Shown here piece by piece: positions 55,101 through 64,000 of a DNA stretch of 64,000 nucleotides. Source of the stretch: Sinohyriopsis cumingii (taxonomy: Eukaryota; Mollusca; Bivalvia; Unionida; Unionidae); NCBI GenBank assembly GCA_028554795.2, contig CM068838.1, positions 86,556,944 to 86,620,943 of the forward strand. The letters are read 5' to 3'. The notes under the pieces are model-generated. The model searched no databases and was not told where the DNA came from. It saw nothing but the letters and a program-made list of their open reading frames with translations. Positions within the stretch are counted from its first letter, which is position 1, and every line of letters begins with the position of its first letter. A program made the position numbers and the translations under genes.

Positions 55101-58100
55101 GACAAGTGAAATAATGAAAATCTCATACTAACACTTAACAACTGTATAAAATATGATAATAATACATTTGTAATAAGGTTGGTAAAAACCAAATCTTCTC
55201 AATGACTTCATGTAATTTTTTTATTTTGAATAATAACATATGTTTAATGCTTCAGCGTGATGCAGTCAGAATTCTAAAATGATGTTTTACAACCCATGCC
55301 TGGCAATGATGCTGTTATAATCAAATGATTGATACATCTTATTTCAAATGTTACATTTAAGTTATGCAAAATTTAATTTGCATTTCATGATAACTTATTT
55401 TGGTCCCTTGGTTTGATCAATCCCTATAGGCTTTCATCTCAGCATTTCTTTGTCTATTTCTTTATCTATATATTTAACAGGAGCAGATATATGCTGGTTT
55501 GCTGATTTTCTGAAGATGATTTTTTGGCACAAGGTGATTGTAATTACTTCATTCTGACAAATGAACAAACCCTGGTAGTGCAGAAGCCATATATTTATGG
55601 TCAAACATCACCTAGCTCTGTGTGCGGATACCATATTTTTATGGCACAGGACAGTGACGTCTATGGGTGTCCAATCTAGGCCAATCATTAATTGTATGCT
55701 AATAATAACTGGGAGATAACATATGTAATTGTCTCGAAGATCAGGGCTCTGCATCACTGAAACATTATAACAGTGAAACAAATATTCAAACTGACTTATT
55801 TGCCCAGGAAAATCTGTTGTCAGCCATGGACATTGATGTAAACAATATGGTGGCTGTTAAGTACTAGTCTTGCAGCTGTCCCATTCTCAGTTGGCGCTGA
55901 TTACTGTATATATGTATGGGATGGTCCAAATTAGAATAAAGTTTGTTAGGGTTTTGTGTGGAGGAATAGATAGCAATACGCAGAGTTTTCAAAATTTGAG
56001 ATTTTTCTGCAGGAATATACCATGTGTTGATATGAAAGTGCTCTGACACTATCGCGTGTTGATATATAAGTGCTTTAACATGGCCATCCCATTCAGTAAC
56101 AACTTTAAAGCTACACTAAATCGACCTTAAACTATATAGTAGCTAAGTTTATCAATGAGTCTGTCATGTGCAGAGCCTTTTCTTATACTGGGTGATACAT
56201 TGTATCATCAAGAGTAAGACCTGTACTAGCTTGAAAGGGAACAACAAGTCATTTTATGGGGGAAGGGTTCGAGTGTCGACTCCAACATCTTCCTTCCTTG
56301 CCTATCATTTTAAAAAAAATAAAAATCACAATATTTCTATCACATTATAAAGTTCATTTTGCTCTGCTTCTCTCTCTCTCAACAATCAAGTTGAAAAAGA
56401 AATGGACAAGAGAGAGAGAGAGATAGAGATAGATAGATAGATAGATTCACTTCTTAATTTAACCCACTCTTACGACAGCAATGTGAAATGTATGTGACTT
56501 TAGAATCTAATAATCAAGACCTTCATCCAACATCTGAACTTTTGACCTGGAAGAAATCTTTTTTTTCCCCTCGTCAGTTCATTTTGTTTCGTTTTAACAG
56601 AGCTAGTTTCTGAGGTAAGCTAATGAACATAAAAAGCTTGATCTCTGTTTGTTCCCCTCAAATGTTTGACAATGTAGAAGTTAAGATATGTTAAGATTGT
56701 TGCTGAGAAACTTAATTTCAAATATTTTTGGCAAGCTGCAATTATTAATTATCATTGAAAACTTCACAACTCTTGCTCCATAATTTATAATCAATGAGAA
56801 ATATTTATGTTAATTTTTGGTAATAATGACTTTCAGGCCTCTCAAATGTACAGCTCCACTCCAAAGAATACCCGATAACCAATATCACTACTGGACACAA
56901 TAGCTCCCAAGTGTTTTTAAACTCCATCTCAGTGTGTTCCTACTGTTGTTTATTTCTGCCTCACTTGGCAATAAAAATCAGAGCTAACTTGGTAGCACAC
57001 TGGCATTTTTTGGCTGTTTCATTACAATATATAACCGAAAATTGGTACACTACTCTTGTATCGCGAGAAGACCCAAACTAATGGCTGTGATAATATTGCT
57101 CTATCTGATGATATTGCATTCAAATCATTCAGATGTAGACAATAGAATGTAAAAGAATTAAGTACGTCTATTTGTTAGGCCACTGTCAGTTGCAGAAGTG
57201 AATAATTTTTTCAGCATTTATTTTGTTTTGAAAGAAAAATTTATATTTGTTTCATTTACATGATGTGATGAAATAATAGTCCACTGCAGTCGATAACAAA
57301 CCTGCAGATGGATTTTGTGTCAGTTACTACATTTGTCACATGTATAATTGTATTCATCAAATTTATTCTTACAACCAACAGTAACTGCTTATAGAGATGT
57401 TTACATAAAAATCTGTTTTTAGACATCTGCCTTTCAACAATTTTAAAATGAGAAAACTAGTTCTCTGTTAGTATGACTTCAATGCATAAATAGTATTCTC
57501 TTCACCCTAAAACATGACAAATATAACTGTTCTACATTATGATAATTATTATTTTACCTTCACAATTAAAACAACTTGATAATATTGAGTTCTTTGAACA
57601 ATGAATGCTGTATTTAGTTGGATAAAAGATTCTGCCAACAATATTATTTTAAACTGTCTTTTAAACCTTTCAAACACTAATATTACTTTTTGGTTGCTAT
57701 GGCAACCAGAGTAAATCTGTAAATATTTATCATTTTCAGTATGATTAGTATTTGTTCTTTATCAATGAACTATATAAGAAAATGGAATTATGTTTTATGT
57801 GGGGAAAATTTGTGAATAACAACTACATAAATATTGCACCATTCCACCCATTTTCTGTATTTGGTTGCTATGGTAACCATGAACACACATCAATCTCACC
57901 AACATTTTTAGTGTTTGCAATCTGCATGCTCATATACATCACTTTGTACAATTTCACAGCAATCTGATTATAAATACTAGTTTTGTAGTTGTTATATGGA
58001 TTTGGCCCAAAAAGTCTGTATTGTTCCGAAACAATTCAGCATACACATAGAAGGCAGTTAGAAACAAATCAGCACTGGCTTCAAGGTCATCCCAAACCAA

Positions 58101-58185
58101 CACAGCACTACCAGGGTTAAATGCCAAAATTATTTAGAACCCCCAAAAAAACTAATTTTTTTGTGTGAATTTTTACAGGACTTAC
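55101..58185. other. Intron-like non-coding stretch
   Basis: It holds a GAGA/GATA microsatellite at 56411-56446 and two palindromic GTTGCTATGG(C/T)AAC motifs at 57693 and 57864. No coding exon with good splice sites was found. Confidence 0.5.
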
Positions 58186-58316
58186 CGCATGGGAAATTGA
58201 GAGACTTCCTTTGAAAGATAATCTGGCAAAAGTTTCTCTTTTCTTGTGCTTTCTACAGGAGGTACTGAACAGATGACTGTGTCCGCAAGGAATGCTGATA
58301 CTGGAGTATCATTGAC
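58186..58316 (-). CDS. Cytoplasmic exon B1 of the EGF-domain membrane protein
   Basis: 131 bp between acceptor TTGCTGAAG (58317) and donor GTAAGTCC. It opens in phase 0 (VNDTPVSAFLADTVICSVPP...) and ends in phase 2, two bases of an Arg codon. Unlike B2-B4 it has no stop, so translation must continue into another exon. Any A exon fits its phase. It follows A1 in the gene. Confidence 0.7.
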
Positions 58317-58524
58317 CTTCAGCAAGAGAAATTGGATATTTAAGAAATGAGGTTTAACAATATTTCTGTTTATATTCTGACAGTTCTATTACAACACTAG
58401 TGATATTTTAATGTAACTTGTACAATTTTACACCTGCAAAATAAATTTATATGCTGAAAACTAATATATCACCAGATTATATTATTTAACCGTTTCAAAA
58501 TAGATTTGAAAATACAAATATTAC

Positions 58525-58570
58525 CATTGGCTTGGTCTTGTCTGTACCAAGAATCTTGACTCGAATGTAC
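58525..58570 (-). CDS. Juxtamembrane exon A1, 46 bp
   Basis: Acceptor TTTTTACAG at 58571 and donor GTAATA. The first base completes the Arg codon begun by the transmembrane exon, then YIRVKILGTDKTKPM. A stretch of basic residues right after a membrane span is as expected for a cytoplasmic stop-transfer signal. Confidence 0.7.
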
Positions 58571-58922
58571 CTGTAAAAAGAGCAGTTGAAATTTGAGTAG
58601 AAAATTTTGAAGAAATTTTTGGTTACCCTATCCATGAAGCATATGCATATGTTTTGAAAGAAAATCAATTGAAATTCTTTCAAAAATTATGTTGTAAAAA
58701 TCTTCTAAATAATTCTGCTGCATCTGTTTCATTCACTAACTTTAATTTCCTTAAATATGTAGCTTTTTGGCAACAGTTCTAAGTATGTAAATTTGATTCA
58801 TTAAAGTTAACACATTATTTTATTAAGATCTTGACATGGGCCAAATTTAGATAAATGATAAATTATTATAAATCAACAGTGAAACATTATGGGACCCCCT
58901 TCCCACTTCAATCTGGCATAAC

Positions 58923-60055
58923 CAGGGATGGTCCTGGCTTTTAAAAAGCTGTCGCCAAAAAAATCGCCAACCTCAATAATTTGTCGCCAATTTTCAAAAA
59001 GTGTCGCCAAAACAAGTAGTGTACATTTTTCCAAGTGTTAATTTAGTCTATTATGTAACAGGCAATGAAAATTACAAAAGATGGGTTAGTTAATACTTTA
59101 ATTACAGCAAGCATTAACAAAATGTTACATGAAGATCCGTCGCGATTTTATAAGGGCTGCCCACTTGTTGAATGCAGTTTCAAAGTCTAATTTTTCACAT
59201 CTGTACATGCTGGATCTCATTAAATTCTCGAGAGATAAGATGCAGAGCTTATTTCTGATGTCAGTTTTTATGAGGTTCATCTTACTGAATCCACGTTCAC
59301 AGTCTACAGTGCTGACAGGTGACACCAGTAGTCTCTCAGCAGCCCCCCCCATGGCTAGCTTCACAAAGCTTGTAGTGAATTGCTTCCTAAATCCCAAGAA
59401 TGATCACTGAATGCTTTATAAATTTTCTCGACAAGCAAAATAGGATCTCCATTCCCACGAATGAAACTTACGAGGCAACACCTGGCAATATTGGACCGTA
59501 TATATAAGCATAAATTCACACCCAATTTAGGGATTCTTTCACTCCTGTATTTTAAGATATTATTAACTATGCAAAACTGTTTTTTTGTGCTATTTCTTGT
59601 TGCGGAATTTAAGTCTCTGCAGCCGTAACACTGGATTGATGGCAAAAGGAAAAGATCAATGAGTAAAATGCTGCACTGACGACATATAATTGTGATTGAG
59701 ATTTTTTCCATTTGCTTTGTATTTATACACAGTAGTCAGTACTTCAAAGGTTATGTTTTCTATGAAGGTTCAGCAAAACTATTATGTTGGTATATGTATA
59801 AAAAAAACAGAAGGATTAGCCATACAATTAATTGTATCTGTTCTATTCGCATCTTCAGAAGTCGGTCAGTTGTAGGTATAGTGCGGTAGCATGATTGACT
59901 GTATTAATTTATCCAGTTCAAATCCATGATTGCATGTACAAATTAAATAGCCCAAAAGTATGTCACCAAACAAATCGCCAGATGGGATATTTTTGTTGCC
60001 AATAAGGAAAAAAGATCGCAATTTGCGACACTGGCAAAGCCCAGGACGATCCCTG
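58923..60055 (-). mobile_element. Non-autonomous hAT-like transposon with transposase C-terminus
   Basis: The ends are inverted (CAGGGATGGTCCTGGCTTT and, complemented, CAGGGATCGTCCTGGGCTTT), with subterminal repeats of TCGCCAA. CATAAC flanks it on both sides (58917-58922 and 60056-60061). The minus strand at 59397-59125 encodes the hAT C-terminal dimerisation segment (VSTVDCERGFSKMNLIKTDI, then LSLENLMRSSM). The rest of the transposase is absent or frameshifted. It sits in the intron between the transmembrane exon and exon A1. A perfect 8-bp duplication, usual for hAT, is not seen. Confidence 0.75.
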
Positions 60056-60550
60056 CATAACTAGAATTGAGACCAAAATTTTTCATGCAGCAATCATTAA
60101 CATATATGAACATCTGGACAAAATTTCATTGAAATCAGACATCAGGTCACCTGGGAAGATTTTTAAAATTTGACTGACGGGTATGGCATGACCCAAGTAT
60201 GTATACATATATAATTTTATTTTCACTACAAAAAATGTGGTTTGCTTGTTAAATATGGGGATTTTATTCTGGCTCATTATAGTGACTAAAGATCTAGAGA
60301 GGTTAAAATATTTAAGGTGATAAATTTGTTTGGGATTCATTTTTCTGAAGTCACCCTGACACTGCTAAATTGCAAATAATTTCAGCATTAAAATTTCTTG
60401 CTTTGTTTATTTGTTTCTTTTACAGAAACCTTTTGAGTCAAAAGGAGTCTGATTTTCCTATATTTGTAAAAGTGCCCCGAAATTCTAATGTTTAATATTA
60501 AAAGTGGTATTATTAGGTAAGGAATAGATGTATATGTATATTGTACTTAC

Positions 60551-60815
60551 CTCCCAATGATGAACACCCCTACACCAAAGACTGCCAAACCGATAAAGGT
60601 CATGACAAGAATGAAGTAAAGCTGTGTAATGCACTCATATCCATTACCACGATTTTTACATGTCTGGAATGAGTAGCAGGGGTTTTTGCCACAAGCGTTC
60701 ACCTCCACATCACAATACTGGCCCTTGTATCCCGCATCACAGTTACAATAGTAGTACTTCTCGAATCCCTTGTTGCGTCGTAAGTCATTACAGCTGTACC
60801 AATTGGGATGCAAAC
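60551..60815 (-). CDS. EGF-like domain and transmembrane exon of a host membrane protein
   Basis: 265 bp between acceptor TATTTCAG and donor GTAAGTACAA. It enters in phase 1 and leaves in phase 2. The translation holds the end of a Cys-rich module (YYYCNCDAGYKGQYCDVEVN), a second half-module (CGKNPCYSFQTCKNRGNGYE-C) and then a single hydrophobic helix (LYFILVMTFIGLAVFGVGVF). This makes a type I membrane protein with the EGF repeat next to the membrane. Splice sites and phase fit the next exons on both sides. The frame starts at a spliced codon, not at the internal ATG. Confidence 0.85.
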
Positions 60816-61645
60816 CTGAAATATTTTGAGATGAAATATTTTACTTTTCATTTACTATGAATCAAACATTTTAACTTTTCCTTTCTTTTTTTGTCTAAAT
60901 TTTCTAAGAAAACTTAATAGTCCTATTTTTGTTATGTGAGACAACATTTTGTCAGTTATTTTAAAAATACTATGTACTGAAATGCCAAATTCCCTTAAAG
61001 CAAAACAAACAACTTTACCTTTAATCAGCATGAGATGAGGGGCCCCCGAGTGGCCTAAAGCGCTCACCATTACAGAACACTGCCATCTCACCTCTGTCTG
61101 CATGGGTTCGAGTCTTGGGTTCGGCCTATGTGGGTATGTGAGAAAGCTTGCCAGTAGCTTCTTGTGGGTTGGTGGTTCTTTCCAAGGTTTTCCCGGGTTC
61201 TTCCTCCACTATTAATACTGGCCACCATGTATAGCCTATCTTATGCTGAAAAAAGGTGTTAAGCCCCACAACAACTACAACAACAGTATGAGATGGCCAT
61301 TATTAAGCTAATGTACACACAATTTCTCAACAAGTATAACAGTTTCTCTGTTGCCCACATGCATTTTCCACAACCCAACTACAAACATGGTATAATGTTG
61401 CACATGTATAAATTATCATTGCAAGTTAAGTGAACTAATTGTGTGACATAATCCTGTAATTAATACCATCACTTTTTTCTTCTTTGATAACAATTGTGTA
61501 CATGCTCTATGCCCCTGGGGGCCTCATGAAAAAATTATCTAAGAATTTAACTAAATGAGTTGTACCCTATGAAAATAAAGCATTATTATTATCACTGTTA
61601 TACACACAGATACCTTATTTGTGAAATTTATTATAATTTACTTAC
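60816..61645 (-). other. Intron with a SINE family 2 copy
   Basis: The intron between the two ectodomain exons. It contains the plus-strand SINE at 61036-61290 and otherwise no recognisable feature. Confidence 0.7.
61036..61290 (+). repeat. SINE family 2, near full-length copy
   Basis: Head GAGTGGCCTAAAGCGCTCAC, box B-like GGGTTCGAGTCTTGGGTTC, and a tail of CAACAACTACAACAACA. About 90 percent similar by eye to 29361-29612. Confidence 0.9.
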
Positions 61646-61844
61646 TGGCACAAGTTCCATGGTAACATGGGTTTTTCATGATGACAATATTAAGGGTAAG
61701 AATAGAAGAGATAGCGCCTGCACTGTCCATCACATGTAGATATGCTTCATCGACACCGATAAATACTGCTGACTGGTTGTACACAACATCAACAAGGATC
61801 CATTTCATCCAGCTGGAGGGATGGTTGACTAATGTAGCATAACA
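61646..61844 (-). CDS. Ectodomain exon of the EGF-domain membrane protein
   Basis: 199 bp between acceptor TTTTAATTCTAG and donor GTAAGTAA, ending in phase 1, which matches the next exon. The translation begins CYATLVNHPSSWMKWILVDV, has a beta-rich stretch (AVFIGVDEAYLHVMD) and ends with NPCYHGTC, the first cysteines of the EGF module completed by exon 60551-60815. I do not recognise the domain before the EGF module. Further 5' exons lie upstream, outside what can be recognised here. Confidence 0.8.
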
Positions 61845-61859
61845 CTAGAATTAAAATAA

Positions 61860-62848
61860 GTCAATAAAGTTTACAGTAAATAAGGCTGCAAGAAGATACT
61901 CCAACTCTGTAAATTTTAGGTATGGTAAGCAAACTCTTGAAAAAAGTTACTGTATGATGTGTCATTATCTCAAGATGAATAAATATGGTGAAACTGGTCT
62001 AAAGTTTTAGCACAGTGAGGACACAGATGAACAGACGCAATGAATTTCTGCTGGAAATAAAGTCAAAATTACAATACAATTTTGCAGTGTGGATTTTGGC
62101 ACCCACATAATTCTGATTAGCAGAAATTACTAAGAAAATGCATTTTGTGGAAATTCAAGATGCACAAAGTATATTTTTTACATTGTTTTTACCAGCTAAA
62201 GACATATATTTATGCATTACATTGTTACCAGCTAAAGACAACATATATTTATGCGTTACATTTTTACCAGCTAATGACAACATATATTTATGCGTTGTCA
62301 CTTGCATGCTTTGCTGGAGGGGTTCCATATATTTACACTAGGCTTACTATTAATCTGAATTCTAGGTCACAAAAGTAAAATGGGGACAACTGCATAGCAG
62401 ATGCAGTATGATAACCAATTGCACCAGTGGGAATAAGACTTCCTCATTGTTTTGGCTGATGGGCTTTAAGGTTATTTGTTTTTTTTACCAAAATCCACCA
62501 TCTTCAGCTACATTTTGTTTTAAATTTTGTGTTTTGACTGACTTGTAAAATGGAATGTCTCAGAGGGAGACAAGATAGCCCTTGGCCTTAATATGCTTTG
62601 CATGCTATTTTATTTGACCCCTGAGAGGAAAACTAATAGTCTGAACCATTCGATTTACAAATAGTCATGAACATTTCATCTAAATAACCACTTCAGTGAT
62701 CAGCATGGTATAGCTGTGTGTCTCATGTTTGTTGTAGACATTGTGGATATCACATACAATTCTTTGCTAGATTGAAAGTTTCTTTTTTGATTAACAAGTC
62801 TCAGCTTTGACATCTTACTTTCAAATGGACCAAACAGCTTGTTTAGAA
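61860..62848. other. Intron-like stretch with a short tandem repeat
   Basis: Three to four copies of a roughly 37-bp unit (TTACCAGCTAAAGACAACAT, ATATTTATGCGTTACAT) lie at 62189-62300. Nothing else is recognised. Confidence 0.7.
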
Positions 62849-63165
62849 CTGCTCTGGTGGCCTAAGTGGCCAGAGCATCTACCTTGGATATGGGAGGTTT
62901 GGGTTCAAACCCCGGCTGAGTCATACCAAAGACTTATAAAAATGATACTAGCAGCTGCCTCGCTAGGTGTTCAGCATTAAGAGGTTAGTGTTAGGACTGG
63001 TCAGCCTGGTGCTAGGATAATGTGACTGGGTGGGACATCGTGCTACATGTCTGTGGCATGATCCCCCAGTGTTAGACATCACTATAAACTGCCACACTGC
63101 AGACATCGTTGTGATACAACTGAAAAATTGTTAAAGCTATTTTAAAAATCTAAATCACACATACA
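62849..63165 (+). repeat. SINE family 1, plus-strand copy
   Basis: Near full length. The box B-like segment GGTTTGGGTTCAAACCCC is intact. The body matches the copy at 8577-8912, and the tail is short and AC-rich. Confidence 0.9.
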
Positions 63166-63282
63166 CACAACTGTTTATATCATCTACAGACAAATCTAAT
63201 AAATCAAAAGTTCCAGCATCTACTACATGAGTGTACATGGTTTGTTTACAATCAAAAGTAGTTCCTAAGACATGATACCATT

Positions 63283-63687
63283 TTAAGAGACATTGCATGC
63301 AGTATGAAGCAGTGCAGTATGGAATAACATATACAGTAAAGATACACTATCCAGAACCTCACTGTTTCTGGGTACAACAGATAGCACTAAGTCATCACCA
63401 CCCTTGTCACTTCCAGTTGCAAGCAAATCAGTTACTTCATGGCGATCACTAATATCACATACAATATCTTCAATTGCTGATACTGTGGATCTGATAATAT
63501 CATTACTGGAGTTAATATAATCAGAGAAATCAACATTCCTGAAAACAAACCAAAGCAGGCATAGTGTATCACACTTAGTAGCAAAGATAATAGCCTTATC
63601 ATCATTGTTATTACATGTACTTGCATTGACATCTCTCACTAAATCCTGCCTTAGCAAATCAGTTTGCAACACAGCCCATGGAAACAT
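63283..63687 (-). CDS. Open frame of unknown nature, possible upstream exon
   Basis: 134 codons, acidic in the middle (SAIEDIVCDISDRHEVTDLL). It lies upstream of and on the same strand as the EGF-domain gene. The codon content looks more protein-like than neighbouring frames, but I find no convincing acceptor or donor and no known domain. It may be an ectodomain exon of that gene or chance. Confidence 0.3.
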   Translation of the reverse strand: MFPWAVLQTDLLRQDLVRDVNASTCNNNDDKAIIFATKCDTLCLLWFVFRNVDFSDYINSSNDIIRSTVSAIEDIVCDISDRHEVTDLLATGSDKGGDDLVLSVVPRNSEVLDSVSLLYMLFHTALLHTACNVS

Positions 63688-64000
63688 AATGTTTTGGACT
63701 ATATAGCACCAATTATAAATTTGGCCTTTGGACTATATTGCACTAATTAGAAATTTGGTCAGCAAAATTAAACTTGAATGTTTGAACAGAGAAAATGTTT
63801 TATTCAAGAAAGTAATAAACACTGTGTTCTGTAGAAAAATCTGTCAAAGGCAATCTAGGAGTGAAAACTGTTAATATTAATATAACTGTGGGCATGATAT
63901 TGCTCAACTATCTCACATAACCTAACAGCATGCTTGTATTGTAAGACTATAACCCCAGGTGAACCGTCTCACAACATCTACAACATGTCATTTTAACCTA

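Overview
This window is nuclear DNA of an invertebrate animal, most likely a mollusc or another lophotrochozoan. The evidence is AT-rich, CpG-poor, intron-rich sequence, two families of tRNA-like SINEs, many minisatellites, decayed pogo/Tigger, hAT and LINE fragments, and part of an intron-containing gene for an EGF-domain membrane protein. The species cannot be named from the sequence.

The main object is a single integrated virus-like transposon at 11382-27075 (15.7 kb). It is of the Polinton/Maverick (adintovirus-like) class, has terminal inverted repeats of 257 and 254 bp, and is flanked by the 5-bp duplication AGACT. It differs from its surroundings by being gene-dense, richer in GC and rich in CpG. 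From left to right it encodes a penton-like minor capsid protein, a two-helix membrane protein, a long coiled-coil fibre-like protein with about nineteen 21-residue repeats, an adenain-type protease, a pVI-like minor capsid protein, a double-jelly-roll-type major capsid protein, a small basic capsid-associated protein, a protein of the capsid-gene block with a conserved C-terminus, an unknown protein, an HNH endonuclease and a zinc-ribbon protein, all on the minus strand. These are followed by a giant plus-strand polymerase-helicase-HNH fusion, a retroviral-type integrase (minus), a parvovirus-like phospholipase A2 protein (minus) and an A32/FtsK-type packaging ATPase (plus). Together these supply integration, replication, packaging, capsid assembly, maturation and membrane breaching, so the ancestor was probably a virus.

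This copy is disabled. I see in-frame stops in the major capsid gene (17011), the membrane protein gene (13202) and the 18.7-19.7 kb gene (19032). I also see six single-base frameshifts: four in the fibre gene, one in the phospholipase gene and one in the 18.7-19.7 kb gene. The protease has Tyr where the family has its acidic catalytic residue. The two terminal repeats still differ at only three positions besides one 3-bp unit, so the insertion is not very old. At least five of the six frameshifts are in runs of eight A/T, so assembly error must be excluded. Most capsid genes and the integrase gene carry the motif TAATTGAAAAC 17-21 bases before their start codon, a likely promoter.

The left flank (1-11376) is mostly non-coding, with SINEs, a TA repeat, a possible two-exon zinc-finger/hAT-derived gene at 3.9-4.7 kb and a decayed pogo-like copy. 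The right flank (27081-64000) holds the 3' half of a minus-strand host gene: an ectodomain exon (61646-61844), an EGF plus transmembrane exon (60551-60815) and then a series of phase-compatible tail-exon pairs at 58.5/58.3, 54.1/51.7, 41.1/38.9 and 35.1/34.8 kb, plus a degenerate tail at 44.3 kb. They look like tandemly duplicated alternative cytoplasmic tails spread over about 24 kb and separated by minisatellites and transposon fragments.
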